This document shows, one piece after another, positions 46,469 to 58,798 of a DNA stretch of 64,000 bases (positions are counted from its first letter, which is position 1; the number at the start of each line of letters is the position of its first letter). The stretch is from Physcia stellaris. Lineage: Eukaryota; Ascomycota; Lecanoromycetes; Caliciales; Physciaceae. Below the pieces are notes generated by a model. It made no database searches. It was not told the DNA's origin and worked only from the letters and a program-made list of their open reading frames with translations. Location: positions 62,001-126,000 of the forward strand of contig JABSSW010000061.1 of assembly GCA_018902385.1 (NCBI GenBank). The letters run 5' to 3'. A program made the position numbers and the translations under genes.

Positions 46469-47304
46469 TCAGACCACACGTTTGACCTAGTACGGTATCA
46501 GTCCATTCTCTATCTCGAGCCCTTTCACTTCCTTGTTTGGTCTTCGTTAGTATCTGGGTGTACTCACCTCAAAGAACCTCTTCAACCACCAAACCTGAAA
46601 AATCCCTTCCCCCAACAACACCCCCAATTGAAAGATACTCCACCACTTGACCCTACCGTTCGTGCTTTCCGCCGTATTTCGATGTGTCCTTTCCCTAATC
46701 ACTATATATGATTGCTCATCCTTGACCTGATTCAGGAGCTCTGATAGCTGTTTGACCTCCACCTCCAAAGGGTCGCTCGGAGACTCGGCTTCGGGGACGT
46801 AGACTATGCCGTGGACGTTGAAACTGACTTCTTTGCTGGTGGCGGACCAGTGCTCGTTGCTGAAGCAGTATTCGAATTTACCGTCTTGGTGGGCGTCGAA
46901 GCTGTGGTCGCCGGAGGAGACGCCGCGTTCGTGGATGAAGTTTTTGCCAGATGGATCAAGGACCTAGAGAGCAGCGAAGATAGCATTAGTAATGGGAGGG
47001 TTACAGGGCTAAGTAAAGGCAGGGTCTTTGTCAATGCCCTCTCCACTTCGAGAGGAGAGCGTCCTCGGTGGGATGGATCGGGTGGCCCGAAGACTGGGAT
47101 TCTTACCCAAAAGTCGATCTCCAAGTTTCCCGCGCCTCCAAACTCCCTATCGCCCACTTGGAAGGTGACTGTCATCTTATCATCTTTGTGCAGCTGCTCG
47201 TGAAAACACTCCCTGGAATGCGCGCCCATTTGGATATTATGACATGAAACGGTGTTTGCGAGAGTTGCCAGAGCAGCAGAGATGGAGAGTAGAGTGGACC
47301 GCAT
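46469..47304 (-). CDS. EMP24: p24-family COPII cargo receptor, EMP24/TMED2 type
   Basis: Exons 47304-47107, 46963-46568 and 46486-46469 give 203 residues. The last exon is only 18 nt and encodes KRVV plus one residue. p24 proteins cycle between ER and Golgi in COPI/COPII vesicles and help load cargo. Residues 1-21 are a signal peptide (MRSTLLSISAALATLAN). The GOLD domain follows, with its two conserved Cys (HSRECFHEQ and FEYCFSN) and DKMTVTFQVGD, GNLEIDFWVLDPSGK. A coiled coil (LSELLNQVKDEQSYIVIRER) leads to a membrane helix and the short cytosolic tail LKRFFEVKRVV, which has the diaromatic FF and the terminal VV export signals of the p24-beta branch. Length and splice sites are normal. Confidence 0.95.
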
Positions 47305-47907
47305 CTTGGATTAGAGCTGTGGAAGAAGTGAGTGGAGGTGAAGCGCTGGGTAAGGGGGTTGTTGCAAGTTGGCTGAACATCAGACCCGCCAAGCTTTTTC
47401 TTAGGCGGAGGACGTTGACCCTAGCAGGACTAGCCAGAAAGTCGTCTAGGGTTAAGGGGTGGAAGGCCCAAAGGTCACACGTTCTTCATTATTTGCCTGT
47501 TCGATGCGGCTCTTAGGCCCTGGGTATTGCTATAATTGTGGCTTTTAATTGACGAGGATGTCTCTTGAAAGCGGGATATTGAGATGTTGAAGTTGTCTGA
47601 TCAAGCTTGCGACCAAATAGCGTATGCCATGCCATGATCTCGGTCTTATTTCAATCCGTTGTAAGAATTTCAATGTCAAGTACATCGTAAGAAAGACGCA
47701 GATAAGATGGACTACTATTATTTGGATTTGGAAAGTCCGCTGTGAACCCCACCAAATATTCACTTGTCCCTCGACACCCATTTCTTCCTTTTGCTCCAAG
47801 AACGCTTTCATACGTGAAGTGAATTGCGCCCATAGACCTCGAGATTCCAATCGACATCAGCTTTTCCAGTCTGCAGCCTGGAGTGTTGAACTCTATCCCT
47901 CCTAATT
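47305..47907. other. Intergenic region between divergent genes
   Basis: Likely holds the promoters of the p24 gene and of the SANT-like gene. No other feature seen. Confidence 0.45.
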
Positions 47908-48884
47908 ATGGGAGGCGGCAAGTATGTCCTCCGCGACGGTGAAGCAGTCGACACAAGCTTCAGCCATCTCCTCTTCTACGGCCTTCCGAGATCTAGGACT
48001 CTACGCAGGAAGACGGAACTCAAGGTAAGCACCTTATCTTTAACACCTCCTGTGATCAAACTTGAAACACGCTCTACCTTTGTCTCTTTCTCCACTCGCA
48101 CGTGCCACGTTCCACAATGTCGTTTCTTTGACCTCTGACAGTATGTCGCCGACACCGCTCCCGCCCCTGCAGCGCCACCTGCCGCCCCACCTGCTCCTGC
48201 TCCAGCTCCTGTACCCGAAGCTACCCCAGCACCTGAAGCCGCACCGGCTGCAGAACCAGTACCCGATCTACCTCCGGCCCCAGAAGTCACTCCAGAACCA
48301 GCTGCAGATTTCTCAGCCGCCGACGACGAAGCCATCCTGAAGCTTAAAGGCGAGAATAAGACCTGGGCAGAGATCGGAGAGGTCGTCAAGGGGAAGGATA
48401 AGAACGAGCTACGAAAGCGTTACAAAGAGCTGATGGCTAAGAACGGGGGAAGTGCTGCTCCAGCACCTGCGAGCCCGAGCAGTGAAGCTAGTACTGCTGC
48501 GGCCACTGCGGGAGGAGGAGGGGCAAAGAAGGAGAAAGGGAAGGGAGGGAAAGGGAAGCAGAAAGCAGACGCCGCGGGGTTAAGGAGCAAGGGAAGAAGA
48601 TGGAGGAGGGGGTGGGAACGGCGTTGCAGACTGAACGGCCGATTGTGTACATCGATGAGGAGGATGGACTGAACATTGAGGATGTAAGTTGCTGTTACTG
48701 GTTTTGAGTGGAAGGAATGTGTGCTGACTTGACGCTGGTGTAGCTGCAATTGGCGTATGACCTGTTCGTGCGGTACGAAGGGCGGAAATGGGCTCTGATT
48801 GCTTCTAAGCTCTTCGATCAGACGGGGAAGAGGATCGATCCCGAGGTACTGAAGGCGAAGTTCACCGATGTTGGGGGTGCATGA
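47908..48884 (+). CDS. SANT/Myb-like fungal protein with an apparent one-base frame break
   Basis: Exon 1 (47908-48024) joins by GTAAGC...TGACAG to 48142 onward. An Ala/Pro-rich region precedes a SANT-like helix set (DDEAILKLKGENKTWAEIG; DKNELRKRYKEL), a motif used by fungal chromatin or DNA-associated proteins. A Gly/Lys linker follows. At the GGGG run 48576-48579 the frame must change: upstream it would end in an Arg-rich tail, downstream the other frame reads QTERPIVYIDEEDGLNIED, then a GTAAGT...GTGTAG intron (48684-48743) and an exon ending at 48884 (YDLFVRYEGRKWALIASKLF). One additional G would restore continuity, so a homopolymer sequence error is a strong alternative to real mutation. 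Exon 1 is the least certain part. Confidence 0.6.
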
Positions 48885-51186
48885 GCCGAGACTGGTATGG
48901 AGACATTCTCTGTGGACGAGTGTCCGATAGGTGTACGAGTACTGGGATGACGGGTCAACGGTTATAAGCGTTTAGCAGCATCAGATAGCTCCAGCTTTGA
49001 ATCTGAGAATATTTGGAAGACTTTTTACTTGGCCTTTTGCTCTAAGTCCTAGTCTTCTGCTCTATGGCCATGTCTCGATCCAGTGTCGGGTAGCCGTGGG
49101 TATGAGACCTGCCACTGTTGCCATTTGCTCTATTGACCACATTTCCTTCCTCAATCCAAAGACATCTAGCAATCGGCTTTCGTAAGATCGTTGGGTGTTT
49201 GCAAAGTAAACAGAATACCAAGCGTGGGGAGAAATGAAACGATAGAAGACCAAACCAAGCAGCAAAAGCACGAATTGGGTAAGGAAGGAAAAAAGCGCCC
49301 AAGCAACAAGAAAAGCTGTAGAAACCAACAGAACCGCCGAGTCATACGTAAGACACAGAGGGATGCTCCAGATGGGGAGGGAGTCGATGTGAGGGAACTT
49401 CTGGAGAGATGGTCCAGCTCACCGCCTCTCCTTCCTTCGAGTGTTGCAAGTCTCAAGCTAAAGACGCGAAGGTTCATTAGGAGGTCTAGCAATCCGGTTT
49501 CGATCTTTTGACATGATGGCGATACCTTTGGGAGCTTTTATTATTGTTAGCGGGTATGTAACGACTGGATGTTGTGTTGAGCTGTGGAAGGAAGTTGGGA
49601 TGAGATGGGATATGAATAGAGGTCGCACGCGGGGATACACCTTTGCGCTTCAGCTAAGGCTAGCTCTACACCCAATCCAATGTTTCATAGGTCACGAGGG
49701 AAGAGCCTTCCATAGCATAGCCCTTGTTCTCGATCCTGTTCAGGCTTCAACTCTGCTCTTTCTCTCTCTCTCCTTCTTGACCAACTTCACGCTTGCCTCA
49801 TTTCATCCCAACTAACGGCCATGGTCATGAACTTTATGATGCGCGGTCTTGAGCCTCATTCGAGCCGGTTAGGCTGCTGGTCGCCTAGATGTCCCTGCCC
49901 AAGCAATTGTGCCGGGATCAGCGAAAAAAGAGATGAACCCTCCGCTTGACACGTATGCAAGCGGCATGCAGGACCAGCAACACCACTCGCTTCGCACCGC
50001 ACACTACTGGCAAATCCATAGCTGAGGCTTGATTGAGGATACCATGGATCAATGGTTCCTGTCCGGTAGCTCAATGGCATCACTGGGAGCTCCGTCATCT
50101 CTTTAAGAGCTCCCTCTGCTCGCGCAACCTCCTTTTTCCCAATTGCGCGCATTCCGGCCGCCGGCGACACAATCGGTCCACTCGCTGCGCTGACCGCATA
50201 TTGCTCCATTCGCTCCAAGCCGAAGCCACATCCCACTCCGAACCGTTTGGGCTAGAAGCAACTGCCGCACGCCTGCAAGATCGTCATCTGGCAAGGCACA
50301 GATCTTGCGCTAAGCTTCGACAATTTTCTCCCGAGGCCTTTTCTTGACCGCATCTCGTCTGCGAACATTGTACACCACTCCCGGTATTCTTACCGTCCCT
50401 CGAGGGCAAGAACCTTTTGCCATTGAGTGCTTGGATGCGGACGACGGGGTCTTGAGGGTCAATTGGTATATGATTGGGTGGATTCTTGCCTGCATTGAGC
50501 TATTCCAGAGGTTGGTGAGCTCACAGTGCATTACACAGAGATGCTGACACGAGACCGAGAGTACAGCCAAATCTGCGAGAAATATTAGCACCTCCCAATC
50601 CCCATTCGATCTCAGTTGTTACACCACATTGGCCTCTTGAGTCGACCACTGGCCTATCGTCCTTCGATATCCTAAACCAAGCTCCCACGTTAGTGCAGTA
50701 CAATTTCAGGAAATCCGACAGAGCTCCATTACTACATGATAATCGAGAGCAACGATTCGAGAGCTAAGGAGAGGGCAATAGTCATTGTTGGGAGATACCG
50801 TTTGTAAGGGCCCTTTCGACTTTCAGCACAGGGCACCTCATGAGCATGCGTGCTCTACTGTGGGCGCCTGACTTCAAGACCCCTCCACAAAATCACGACA
50901 GGTACTCAAGAGATAGGTAGCGGGGATATCGGAAACACATAAAGGTCAATTGGGCAGTGATAGGTGAGCCATCATTCATTCCATCTCTTCACTTTGAGCA
51001 CACAACATATCTTGACAGCGCGGGGAACTCATCGGCCTCACCAATATCCTCGGCCCGGACTCTCTCAAGCGACCTCTCCCTCTCCTATTTGCAACCATTG
51101 ACCTTTCCGAGTCTCAATTGTCCTATAAGGAAGATTGGCTGATACATTAGCTTCCATACACAGGCTTGTCGGGTCCGCCGTCTTTG
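48885..51186. other. Gene-free stretch
   Basis: Open frames near 49.0-49.5 kb and 49.85-50.35 kb are short, overlap each other on both strands and lack recognisable content. The last 250 bp are the leader of the next gene. Confidence 0.45.
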
Positions 51187-52149
51187 ATGGCCTCTTCCGA
51201 TGTGGACCAAAAGTTTCTCGGAAGATATGCTCAACAAGTCAACAATAGCAACCCCTTCCTCTCCTCATGGCTTTACAAAGTCCTCGGCCTCTCTGTCATC
51301 CTCTCCAGAAAGCTCCTACGTGCCCGCCGCTTGCGTAAACTGGATACGACACGCGACACAAAATCCCTTCAGCTTTACCACCACATCATATGGCTGTCAA
51401 GAGAAGGCTTGGTCATGGTGGAACAGTACATCGTACCCATGACAGAGGGCTACATCGAGCTCAAAGTCCTCGCCTACAAGCTCCGCGCCAGCTTCTACCA
51501 CATCTACGTCCTCTTCCACAACCAACCCAGCATCAACCAAGCCGCCATCCCGAGCTTCTCCGCTCCCGACAAAGGCAAAGGCGTCGACCGAAGCTCCATT
51601 CGATCGTCTCCAAACCCAATGGAAGGCGGACCAGTCCAGATGCCTGGATCCCTCCCCCCTGGTCTGGCACCGATATCAGTTCCTAAGCCGTCCGCCAGCT
51701 TCCTGCTACCCGCGATGAATTACATCCCCCTCGCCTCATCCTGCTTCTCCCGCGCCTCCGTCCTCTGCGATACCCTACTCTCCGGCTCCCATCCGCTCCG
51801 TCTGTCTGTCAAAATCGAGTACAGCGCCTACGTCTACGACTGCTTGCACGACGGTGAAACCTCGCGCAACATCGCAAAGCAGGCTTTTACGGACGTTTAC
51901 AATGCGCAAGAAGGTATGGACGACGAGATGTTCGAGGATGCAGCGCAGCTGGTCTCGATACTGGGGAAGTTCACGACGAGAGGGCTTGGGAGCAGTGGCA
52001 CGAGTAGTACGCCCAGGATCGGCAGTGCGGGGACGCCGGAGACACCCAGGATGAATGCTAAGGGTACGGCTGGAAGCACGCCGAATACGGGGGAGACGGT
52101 GGTGCCTGCGGTGCCGAGTCCGAGTCCCAGGGCGAGGGAGAGGCGGTAG
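51187..52149 (+). CDS. 14-3-3-like domain protein
   Basis: An intronless 320-residue protein; the ATG at 51187 is the first in-frame one. Helical repeats resembling a divergent 14-3-3 fold are visible: SDVDQKFLGRYAQQV, LSREGLVMVEQYIVP, SVKIEYSAYVYDCLHDGETS and KQAFTDVYNAQEGMDDEMFE. An insert rich in Pro/Ser splits the domain at about residues 120-165. The last 60 residues are disordered and Gly/Ser/Thr-rich. 14-3-3 proteins bind phosphoserine or phosphothreonine motifs, but fungal members of this divergent group are uncharacterised, so binding ability is inference. Confidence 0.6.
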   Translation: MASSDVDQKFLGRYAQQVNNSNPFLSSWLYKVLGLSVILSRKLLRARRLRKLDTTRDTKSLQLYHHIIWLSREGLVMVEQYIVPMTEGYIELKVLAYKLRASFYHIYVLFHNQPSINQAAIPSFSAPDKGKGVDRSSIRSSPNPMEGGPVQMPGSLPPGLAPISVPKPSASFLLPAMNYIPLASSCFSRASVLCDTLLSGSHPLRLSVKIEYSAYVYDCLHDGETSRNIAKQAFTDVYNAQEGMDDEMFEDAAQLVSILGKFTTRGLGSSGTSSTPRIGSAGTPETPRMNAKGTAGSTPNTGETVVPAVPSPSPRARERR

Positions 52150-52630
52150 AGGGCATGTCGGCTATTATCGCATTGGTAGCTCTAATCATAATTACGGGGG
52201 GATCTTATGTTGCTTGATAGCAAGTCATTGGGGACTGAGCATTGGGAAGGGAATTGTACATTATATTTCTGCCTTGGCGTTGCTGGCTTTCGGGCGGGGG
52301 CTTTTTGGACACCTGCTCATGGGCAGCGGCGATGGCTTTGGCTGGTTGATTGATAGATACCCTTCTTGTTATTAGATGGCATTGAAATTTAGATGACATA
52401 TATCGAAACCCTGCCTTTTCCAAGCTGAAATACAGAAAAGAAATCTGAGGATTCGTTGTGGATGAGGTACGGTACCCTTGAATATGTCCCGACCAATGCC
52501 ATTATCAATCTTGCATACCATTGACGGTACCTTCCAGTCCTACATACTTTCATGAACCATTGATGAAAGATCATAGCAGAAGGAAAAAAAGTTTACCTCG
52601 GATGAAAAGGGCAAAACGAAAATTATTTTG
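52150..52630. other. Intergenic region before the tRNA
   Basis: 3' flank of the 14-3-3-like gene. On the minus strand a TTTT run lies just downstream of the tRNA, suitable as a Pol III terminator (about 52614-52624). Confidence 0.5.
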
Positions 52631-52711
52631 CGTCATCGAGAGGACTCGAACCTCTGCCTCCGAAGAGATTTGATTTCTAGTCAAACGCCTTAACCACTCG
52701 GCCACAATGAC
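52631..52711 (-). tRNA. tRNA-Ser(AGA)
   Basis: The minus strand folds as a class II tRNA. The acceptor stem GTCATTG pairs with CGATGAC before a G discriminator. The A box TGGCCGAGTGG and B box GGTTCGAGTCC are intact. The anticodon stem TTTGA/TCAAA closes the loop CTAGAAA, giving anticodon AGA. A long variable arm (CTCTTCGGAG) is typical of tRNA-Ser. There is no intron. The gene sits at the very edge of the AT-rich mutated block. Confidence 0.95.
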
Positions 52712-52869
52712 GTCCAGGATATCTTGTCACCAAATTGCCCAAAATGGTAATACAATTGTTGTCAAATGTCTTGAAAGTTGTTTCGGAAAGTTGCAGATCA
52801 ATTTCTTTCATTCGATTTTTGCACTTTATGAGATGAAAAAATGACATAGATTAGCTCTTAGCGCATCAC

Positions 52870-55800
52870 TTCATCAATAAAAAACTCAATAATGTCAAAT
52901 AAGCGTGAAAAACACAAACATGTTTGTCATTTTTTGCATTGTGATTACATAGCAAACAGACATGTTTATGCAATGTCTTCGTGTTATTGTATTCAAGCAA
53001 ACACTCATTGTAAAAAATTTTTGACATTCAAAGTTTTTGTCAATCATTGAAATGAAATCATTCATCATGTTTTCGACATCAAAAAAACATTATGTGAAAT
53101 TCACAAAAAATGCAGTGATTTATTTAGTTGAAATCAAAATTTGTCAATTGAAAATTGAAACACACAGAAATTTTTGCGATTTTCGAAAAAAAAAATCAAT
53201 GATTGTGAATTATTCATGAAATCGAAATTGTCAGAAATGTTTGTCACAAACAGATTGTTCAGTTTACAAGAAAATTTTGTCAACAAAAAAAACAATGTCG
53301 TGATTTTAGAAATAAAGAATTTGTCGTCAAGAATTGATGAAAAAATCAACGTTTATTGATCATGTAACATTATCATTGATCAAATCAAAATTGCTCAAAT
53401 TTTCATCTTGATTTCAATTGCAAAGTCAAATTATATTGTTTTTATTTTTGTTTTTTATTTTCACGACAAGAAAACGATGATTTATTTGAACACAATTGAA
53501 AATTTTGATGCGACGTTTTGATCAATTCGAACAGTTTGAACAATGCATTCATTGTTCGCATTTTTTTTGAAATTATTTTTTTGCATGTTGTCGTTGAAAA
53601 AAATTAAAATTGTTTTATCGAATTTTTATGCTTTTGTTTTTGAAAACATTGATTGTTGATATGTCGATTTTTGATTATTCGACAAATTTTTAACATTTCG
53701 CAAATTCAATGAACATACGAATGTTATTTATCATGTATCACGTTCACAACGTTTTTCATTATCGATTTTAATGTTCAACTTTGAATCGTGACAAAAAGTT
53801 TTGAAATTGATTCATTTCATATATTTCAATTTTCAAAAACACTTTTTCATTTGAAAATTGAAACTTTTTTCGATGTGTTCGATATTTGATGATTTTAAAT
53901 TGATTCATCGTAATGATGACAACATGATTTATGTGAAAATTAAAAAACGTCATTGCAAAATGAAATACAACGACAAAAAAAAAATTTGTCGCATGCAACA
54001 TTATCAAAAAACAATGAATTTCACAAAACGACAAATGTTTAATTGAAAATTCTCTTGAAATTTCATTTGAATTATCATTGACGAAAAAAATCAAACATTT
54101 TTTTTGTCACGAAACATTATTTTTCGAAATTGATGAAATGTTTTTTTATCATTTAGCGAAAAAAATATATACAATTTGAAATGATTCACGAATAAAATCG
54201 TCATGTTGAAAAAATACATGATCAATCGAACAAAATCAAATCGATTAATCGACGACATGAAACATATTTTGTCACATACAATGATCAATCAAGATTTTTA
54301 TAAAACGCGCACAAAAATATTTATCGAAAAATTGTTCATTGATTCAAATATTGAATTCAATTTTTTCGAAAAAACGAACATAATGAAAATTTTTTCGATT
54401 TTCTCGAAAATCAAAAAGCATAATTCATACATCAAACAACATGTCTAATCATTTAATCGTTTTCGAAAAAATTTCGATTTCGTCGATCAACATCAAAATC
54501 GAAAAATTTTTTACGAAACATTCGCATCGAAAACAATAACAAAATTTTGTCGATTTACGTGAACAAATCATTTTTTGTTACGATTGTTTTTGTTGACATT
54601 CAAATAATGACAAATACATTGTATTCGATATAAATAAACGTAACAAAAAATATCGTTTTGTTTTATTGAAATATACGTGATCAAAATTGAAACAAATATA
54701 ATATAATCGAAACGACATTTTTTCAAAACAAATTTAACGTTTCGACAAGCGAATTTCAATCATTTTTTTTATTTTCGCAAAATCGAAAATTTTTAATATT
54801 TTATATTTCAAAAACATTAAAATCAACGAATATGCGAATGATTTGATCAAAAATCGTTTCGCGACATTTGTGATTATGAATTTATTTTTTTTCAATTGTC
54901 AACGATTGAAACATGATCGTTGTATTTTTTCGTTTATCGAGTTGTCATTGTCAATGCGTGTTCACAAATATGTGCATTTCATTAACGATGACATTTTGAA
55001 TCAATATTTTGTTGATGAAAATAAATTGATAAAAATCATTTGAAATTTGATCGATGATGTTGAAAACAATACACAAATTGTTGTGAATTCAAAAAAAATC
55101 ATGATCGATATGAGCGATTATTGTTGATTCATTCAAAATGTTTTAAAAACAAACGTTGATCAAATAATCGATTTCGACAATGATAAAAATGATTCGACTT
55201 AACAACGATAATTAAAAAAATGAAAAAACGTGTATTTCGAAAACGAAATTCATGCTAAATTAAATTATTGAATAAAAGTTGAAATTTTCATGATGACATT
55301 ACAAAATTTCGAAAATCGATGTGAAACAAACAAACGCATTAATTCATAAATTACAGAATTTCAAATTTGTTTTTGAATCATCAATTTGATGAATAACGTA
55401 TTCAATCATTTGTTAATTATGATTTTGCACGTGACAATTTCAATCGTCGAAAAACGACGAATTACGTTGTTGAACGAATAAAACATTTTGTTTTTACAGA
55501 ATTTAACGACATGAATCGTGATTTTGCGAATTTTAAATTTGTCGTTTTTCATGAATGTGCAAATATTGATGAACGTTGTTCAAAAATATTTTATCATTTT
55601 GATCGTTATTATGATTTTGACATTTATCAATGTTTGAAATGATTGTCGAATTCAAAATTTGAACAATGCATTTTCGAATTTCATCAATTCGTATATGAAA
55701 TTTTTCAATTTCATCAACGATTTGAATTTTTTTTCGAAAAACATGTTTCAAAATTTTTCGATTATCGTTTGAACAATTGACAATGTCGAATCACGAAATA

Positions 55801-57105
55801 TTTTTTTGTTAATCAAAAATCATGTTTTTTTAAAATGTTTCAATGATCAATTTTCATGTTCAATTTCAAAATGATTTTTTTGCATACGTGAACATCAATC
55901 AAAATAGATTTGAAACATAATAATCAAAAACGTTTTGCATTCAATATGTTTTTCGTTAAATCGATTCAAACGTATCGATTTTTGATTGTTGTTTAATAAT
56001 TTGAATTACGATTTTGTTTCATTCAAAAATCATTCATTTTTTTTTTCGATTCGTATGTCAAATTCAAAAACATGATTTTTTTTTTTTTCGAATTGCATCA
56101 TTGCGAACGTTCAATAGCAAAAAACGATCTGAATGAACATGAATTAATTTGAAAGTTTGCAAAAATAATTTACAAAAACGTGAAAAAAAAAAGCAAACAA
56201 ATTTATCATGATAAAAAACAAACGTTTGAAACGAAAAACATCGAAAAATTTATCAAAATGTTTCATTTTTTTTCATGATCGTTGATTTTTCTTGTTTCAA
56301 ACGTAAAATACGTAAACAAACTTAAATAATCGAAAAAAATTATAAACAATGTTTTTTTTTGTTTTATTATCAACATTTTCGATGTGAATTCTGATAAACT
56401 TTTCGAACATCGAGAAATAATAAATTTAAAATGTCAATCAGCAAATAAATTTGAAATTTATTAATCGATCACGTATTTTGTTTATTTTCAATTCACAACA
56501 AATTTTCGTCAATTCAAACGCGATCAAATATTTAATTTTCAATATTTGAATGATTCATTTAAAATCGATTTTGAAATTCAATTCATCATTCGAATTCGTG
56601 TTCAAATAAATATTTTTTGTGATGAACAGATTTCGCAAACTCGTAATGTTTGTGATTTTTTCATTTTCATTTTTCATGATATCGTGTTTTAAAATGAAAC
56701 AATATTGATTAACGACATTGTTATCGAAAATAAACACGCGTTTGTTTTGATATTTTCAAATGTGAAAATCGTTTCGAAAATTCGAATCAAAACGAATTTG
56801 CACAAAACAAACAAAAACGACAACAAACGTCGAAAATAAATATTTTGATAATATGCGTTTCAACAGCATTCGATTTCTTCGTCGTCACGAAACGTCATGA
56901 TGAATGTGATTGTCGTTTCATGACGATAACATAAAAAAACATAACGAAAAATAAAAACATCAATTCGAAAACGACAAATCGATTCACGTTGAAAACGAAA
57001 TGTTGTGTCGAAATCATGTGCAATCGATCATTTGACAAATGTCGATTGTCAACGATGTGAATGAAAAACGATAAAATGCGTCAAATTTCGAAAAAATGAT
57101 TATAT
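52870..57105. other. AT-rich, heavily C-to-T mutated repeat-derived block (left part)
   Basis: After a short transition the sequence becomes extremely AT-rich. In a hand count of 54181-54480, 45 cytosines are followed by A (27), G (16), T (2) and C (0), and TA occurs only about 17 times. Open frames exist on both strands but contain no Gly, Pro or Trp and no family I can identify. This is almost certainly one or more transposons altered by a RIP-like process. Which element cannot be told from the sequence by eye. Confidence 0.85.
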
Positions 57106-57316
57106 TGTAAACACGCAATTTATTGAACGAATGTGAGTGACTGTCATTGCATTACATGCAATACTACCGAAATTACGTACAGAAATAAATACAATTTGAT
57201 TGCGCAAGTGTCTCTAATAATGATCGATTTTGACACGTTTCGTTTAGTCGATCAATCAAAAATTCTGATCTTATTCGTGTTCATATTTCAGTCTCTTGTC
57301 ATCGTACTTTTCAACA
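57106..57316 (-). repeat. 3' LTR of the copia element (211 bp)
   Basis: Bounded by TG...CA on the plus strand. From 57117 it aligns without gaps over 200 bp to the other LTR (from 62566). It is the less mutated copy at several sites and retains words such as CTCTAATAATG and CAGTCTCTTG. Confidence 0.85.
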
Positions 57317-57658
57317 TTTTCACTCGATGACAATCATGCTCATTGCACTCGTGAATGCGATTCTCATTGAGTTTCAATTTTTGCATTGATTGTGATTTTC
57401 ATTGAGTGCTAATTCGTGCAGCGACGTAACTTTTACTAAATTCGAATTTTCTTAATCATTGACGAGAGAAACATTGACTCTTTTTGATCAAAGAATTAGA
57501 CTCGAACGACTTCAGAGAAAATCATTTTGAATCATCATGCAATTCGAGTTTGAGCACGATCAACGAACTTCTGTTTTCGATCATGACTCGTCAGATGTGT
57601 ACGATTGAATCATCAGCACGTTAACATAAAAAAAACAATTTTAATTATTGAAAAAAAT

Positions 57659-57913
57659 CTAATTGATTTTCAATTTTTTCAATTTCAATTGCTTCACGAA
57701 TTTTTTGAATTTATTTTTTGACAATAATTTAATCAAATCATCGATTATCATGTTTGCATTTGAAACGTAATTCAATTGAATTAAATTTTTTTGATGCAAA
57801 TTTTTAATGTTGTAATAAATCATATCAATGTGTTTTGATCGTTCATGAATATGTGCGTTTTTGATCAACAAATTAACGATTTGATTATTTTTCAAAATTG
57901 CATTGATGAACAA
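57659..57913 (-). pseudogene. Copia polyprotein, C-terminal segment
   Basis: The 84-codon frame reads LLIKNAHIHERSKHIDMIYY and NLIQLNYVSNANMIIDDLIK, which match the end of fungal copia polyproteins (the ...RSKHIDIRYH... and ...DMLTKPL... region). Gly and Pro of the consensus are replaced, consistent with C-to-T and G-to-A change. Confidence 0.8.
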
Positions 57914-58090
57914 ACTTCATGTTTATCGTTTTGAATGATTGTTATTTGATTCAGTTCGATTTCAAAATATTTGATGAAATTCAAATCACGAAAAAACTGT
58001 GCTATTCATAGTTTTTTTAACACATGTCGATAAAATCGTATATTCAATTTCAATGATTGAAATAGCGATCGATTTTTGTTTACGACTCAT

Positions 58091-58597
58091 TCATGATATT
58101 GATTTTTCAGCGAACATGTAAACGTATTCGAAAATCGATTTTTTGTTCAATTTATCGATTGCATAATCAAAATTCGAATAAATTTTGATTTTGAAATTTT
58201 CATTGTTGTTCAATTTCAAATCGTATACAAAATTTAAATCGATGATCGATCGAATGTAACGAAACAAAATTTTCATTGTTTTATCGTGATGTTTCGCAAA
58301 ATCATTGAAATATTGATTTAATCGTTTTAATGCGAAAACGATATTTGAACGAATGTGTATGACAACATACATGAATTTTTCAATTTTGTGTTGATAATTT
58401 TTTGAATCAATTCGCTCGTCGTTCGATTCAGTTGATTTGAGTGAATCGTAATCGTTCATGAATAATTTCGTACGTTCGTGTTTATCGATATTCATATGCA
58501 ATTCATTCAATATTTCGCTCAAATAATGAATTTGATTCAATCGAATAATTCGTCTTTTACGATCGCGAGTGATTTTAATGTCAAAAATCTTTTTCAT
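58091..58597 (-). pseudogene. Copia reverse transcriptase end and RNase H
   Basis: The frame shows IKITRDRKRRIIRLNQIHYL (connection region), then IVFALKRLNQYFNDFAKHH and KILFRYIRSIIDLNFVYD, then the RNase H start YSNFDYAIDKLNKKSIFEYV. These are standard copia landmarks. Gln codons are kept while Gly, Pro and Trp are absent. Confidence 0.88.
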
Positions 58598-58798
58598 TTT
58601 TTTCAGATTTTTGACTTTGAATATTTTTTTGAATTCATTTTTGAATCAATTGATTTGCTCGTTGAATTTGACGACAACAAAAATGTCGTTCACGTAAAAA
58701 AGCAATATGATTTCTCGTTTTTTATGACGAAACATGCAGAAGTCAGTCGAAATCTGTTCAAAATTCAATTTATACAATTTTTTCACATAACGTTCGTG

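Noticed and set aside
52870-57105. Numerous short frames and recurring AAAATC/TCGAAA words resembling a repeat array
   Set aside because: The recurring words follow from the skewed dinucleotide composition; spacing is irregular and there is no CRISPR-like or tandem structure.
57133-57330. Two near-identical 65-codon frames at 57133 and 62582
   Set aside because: They lie inside the LTRs; the similarity is due to LTR duplication, not to coding.
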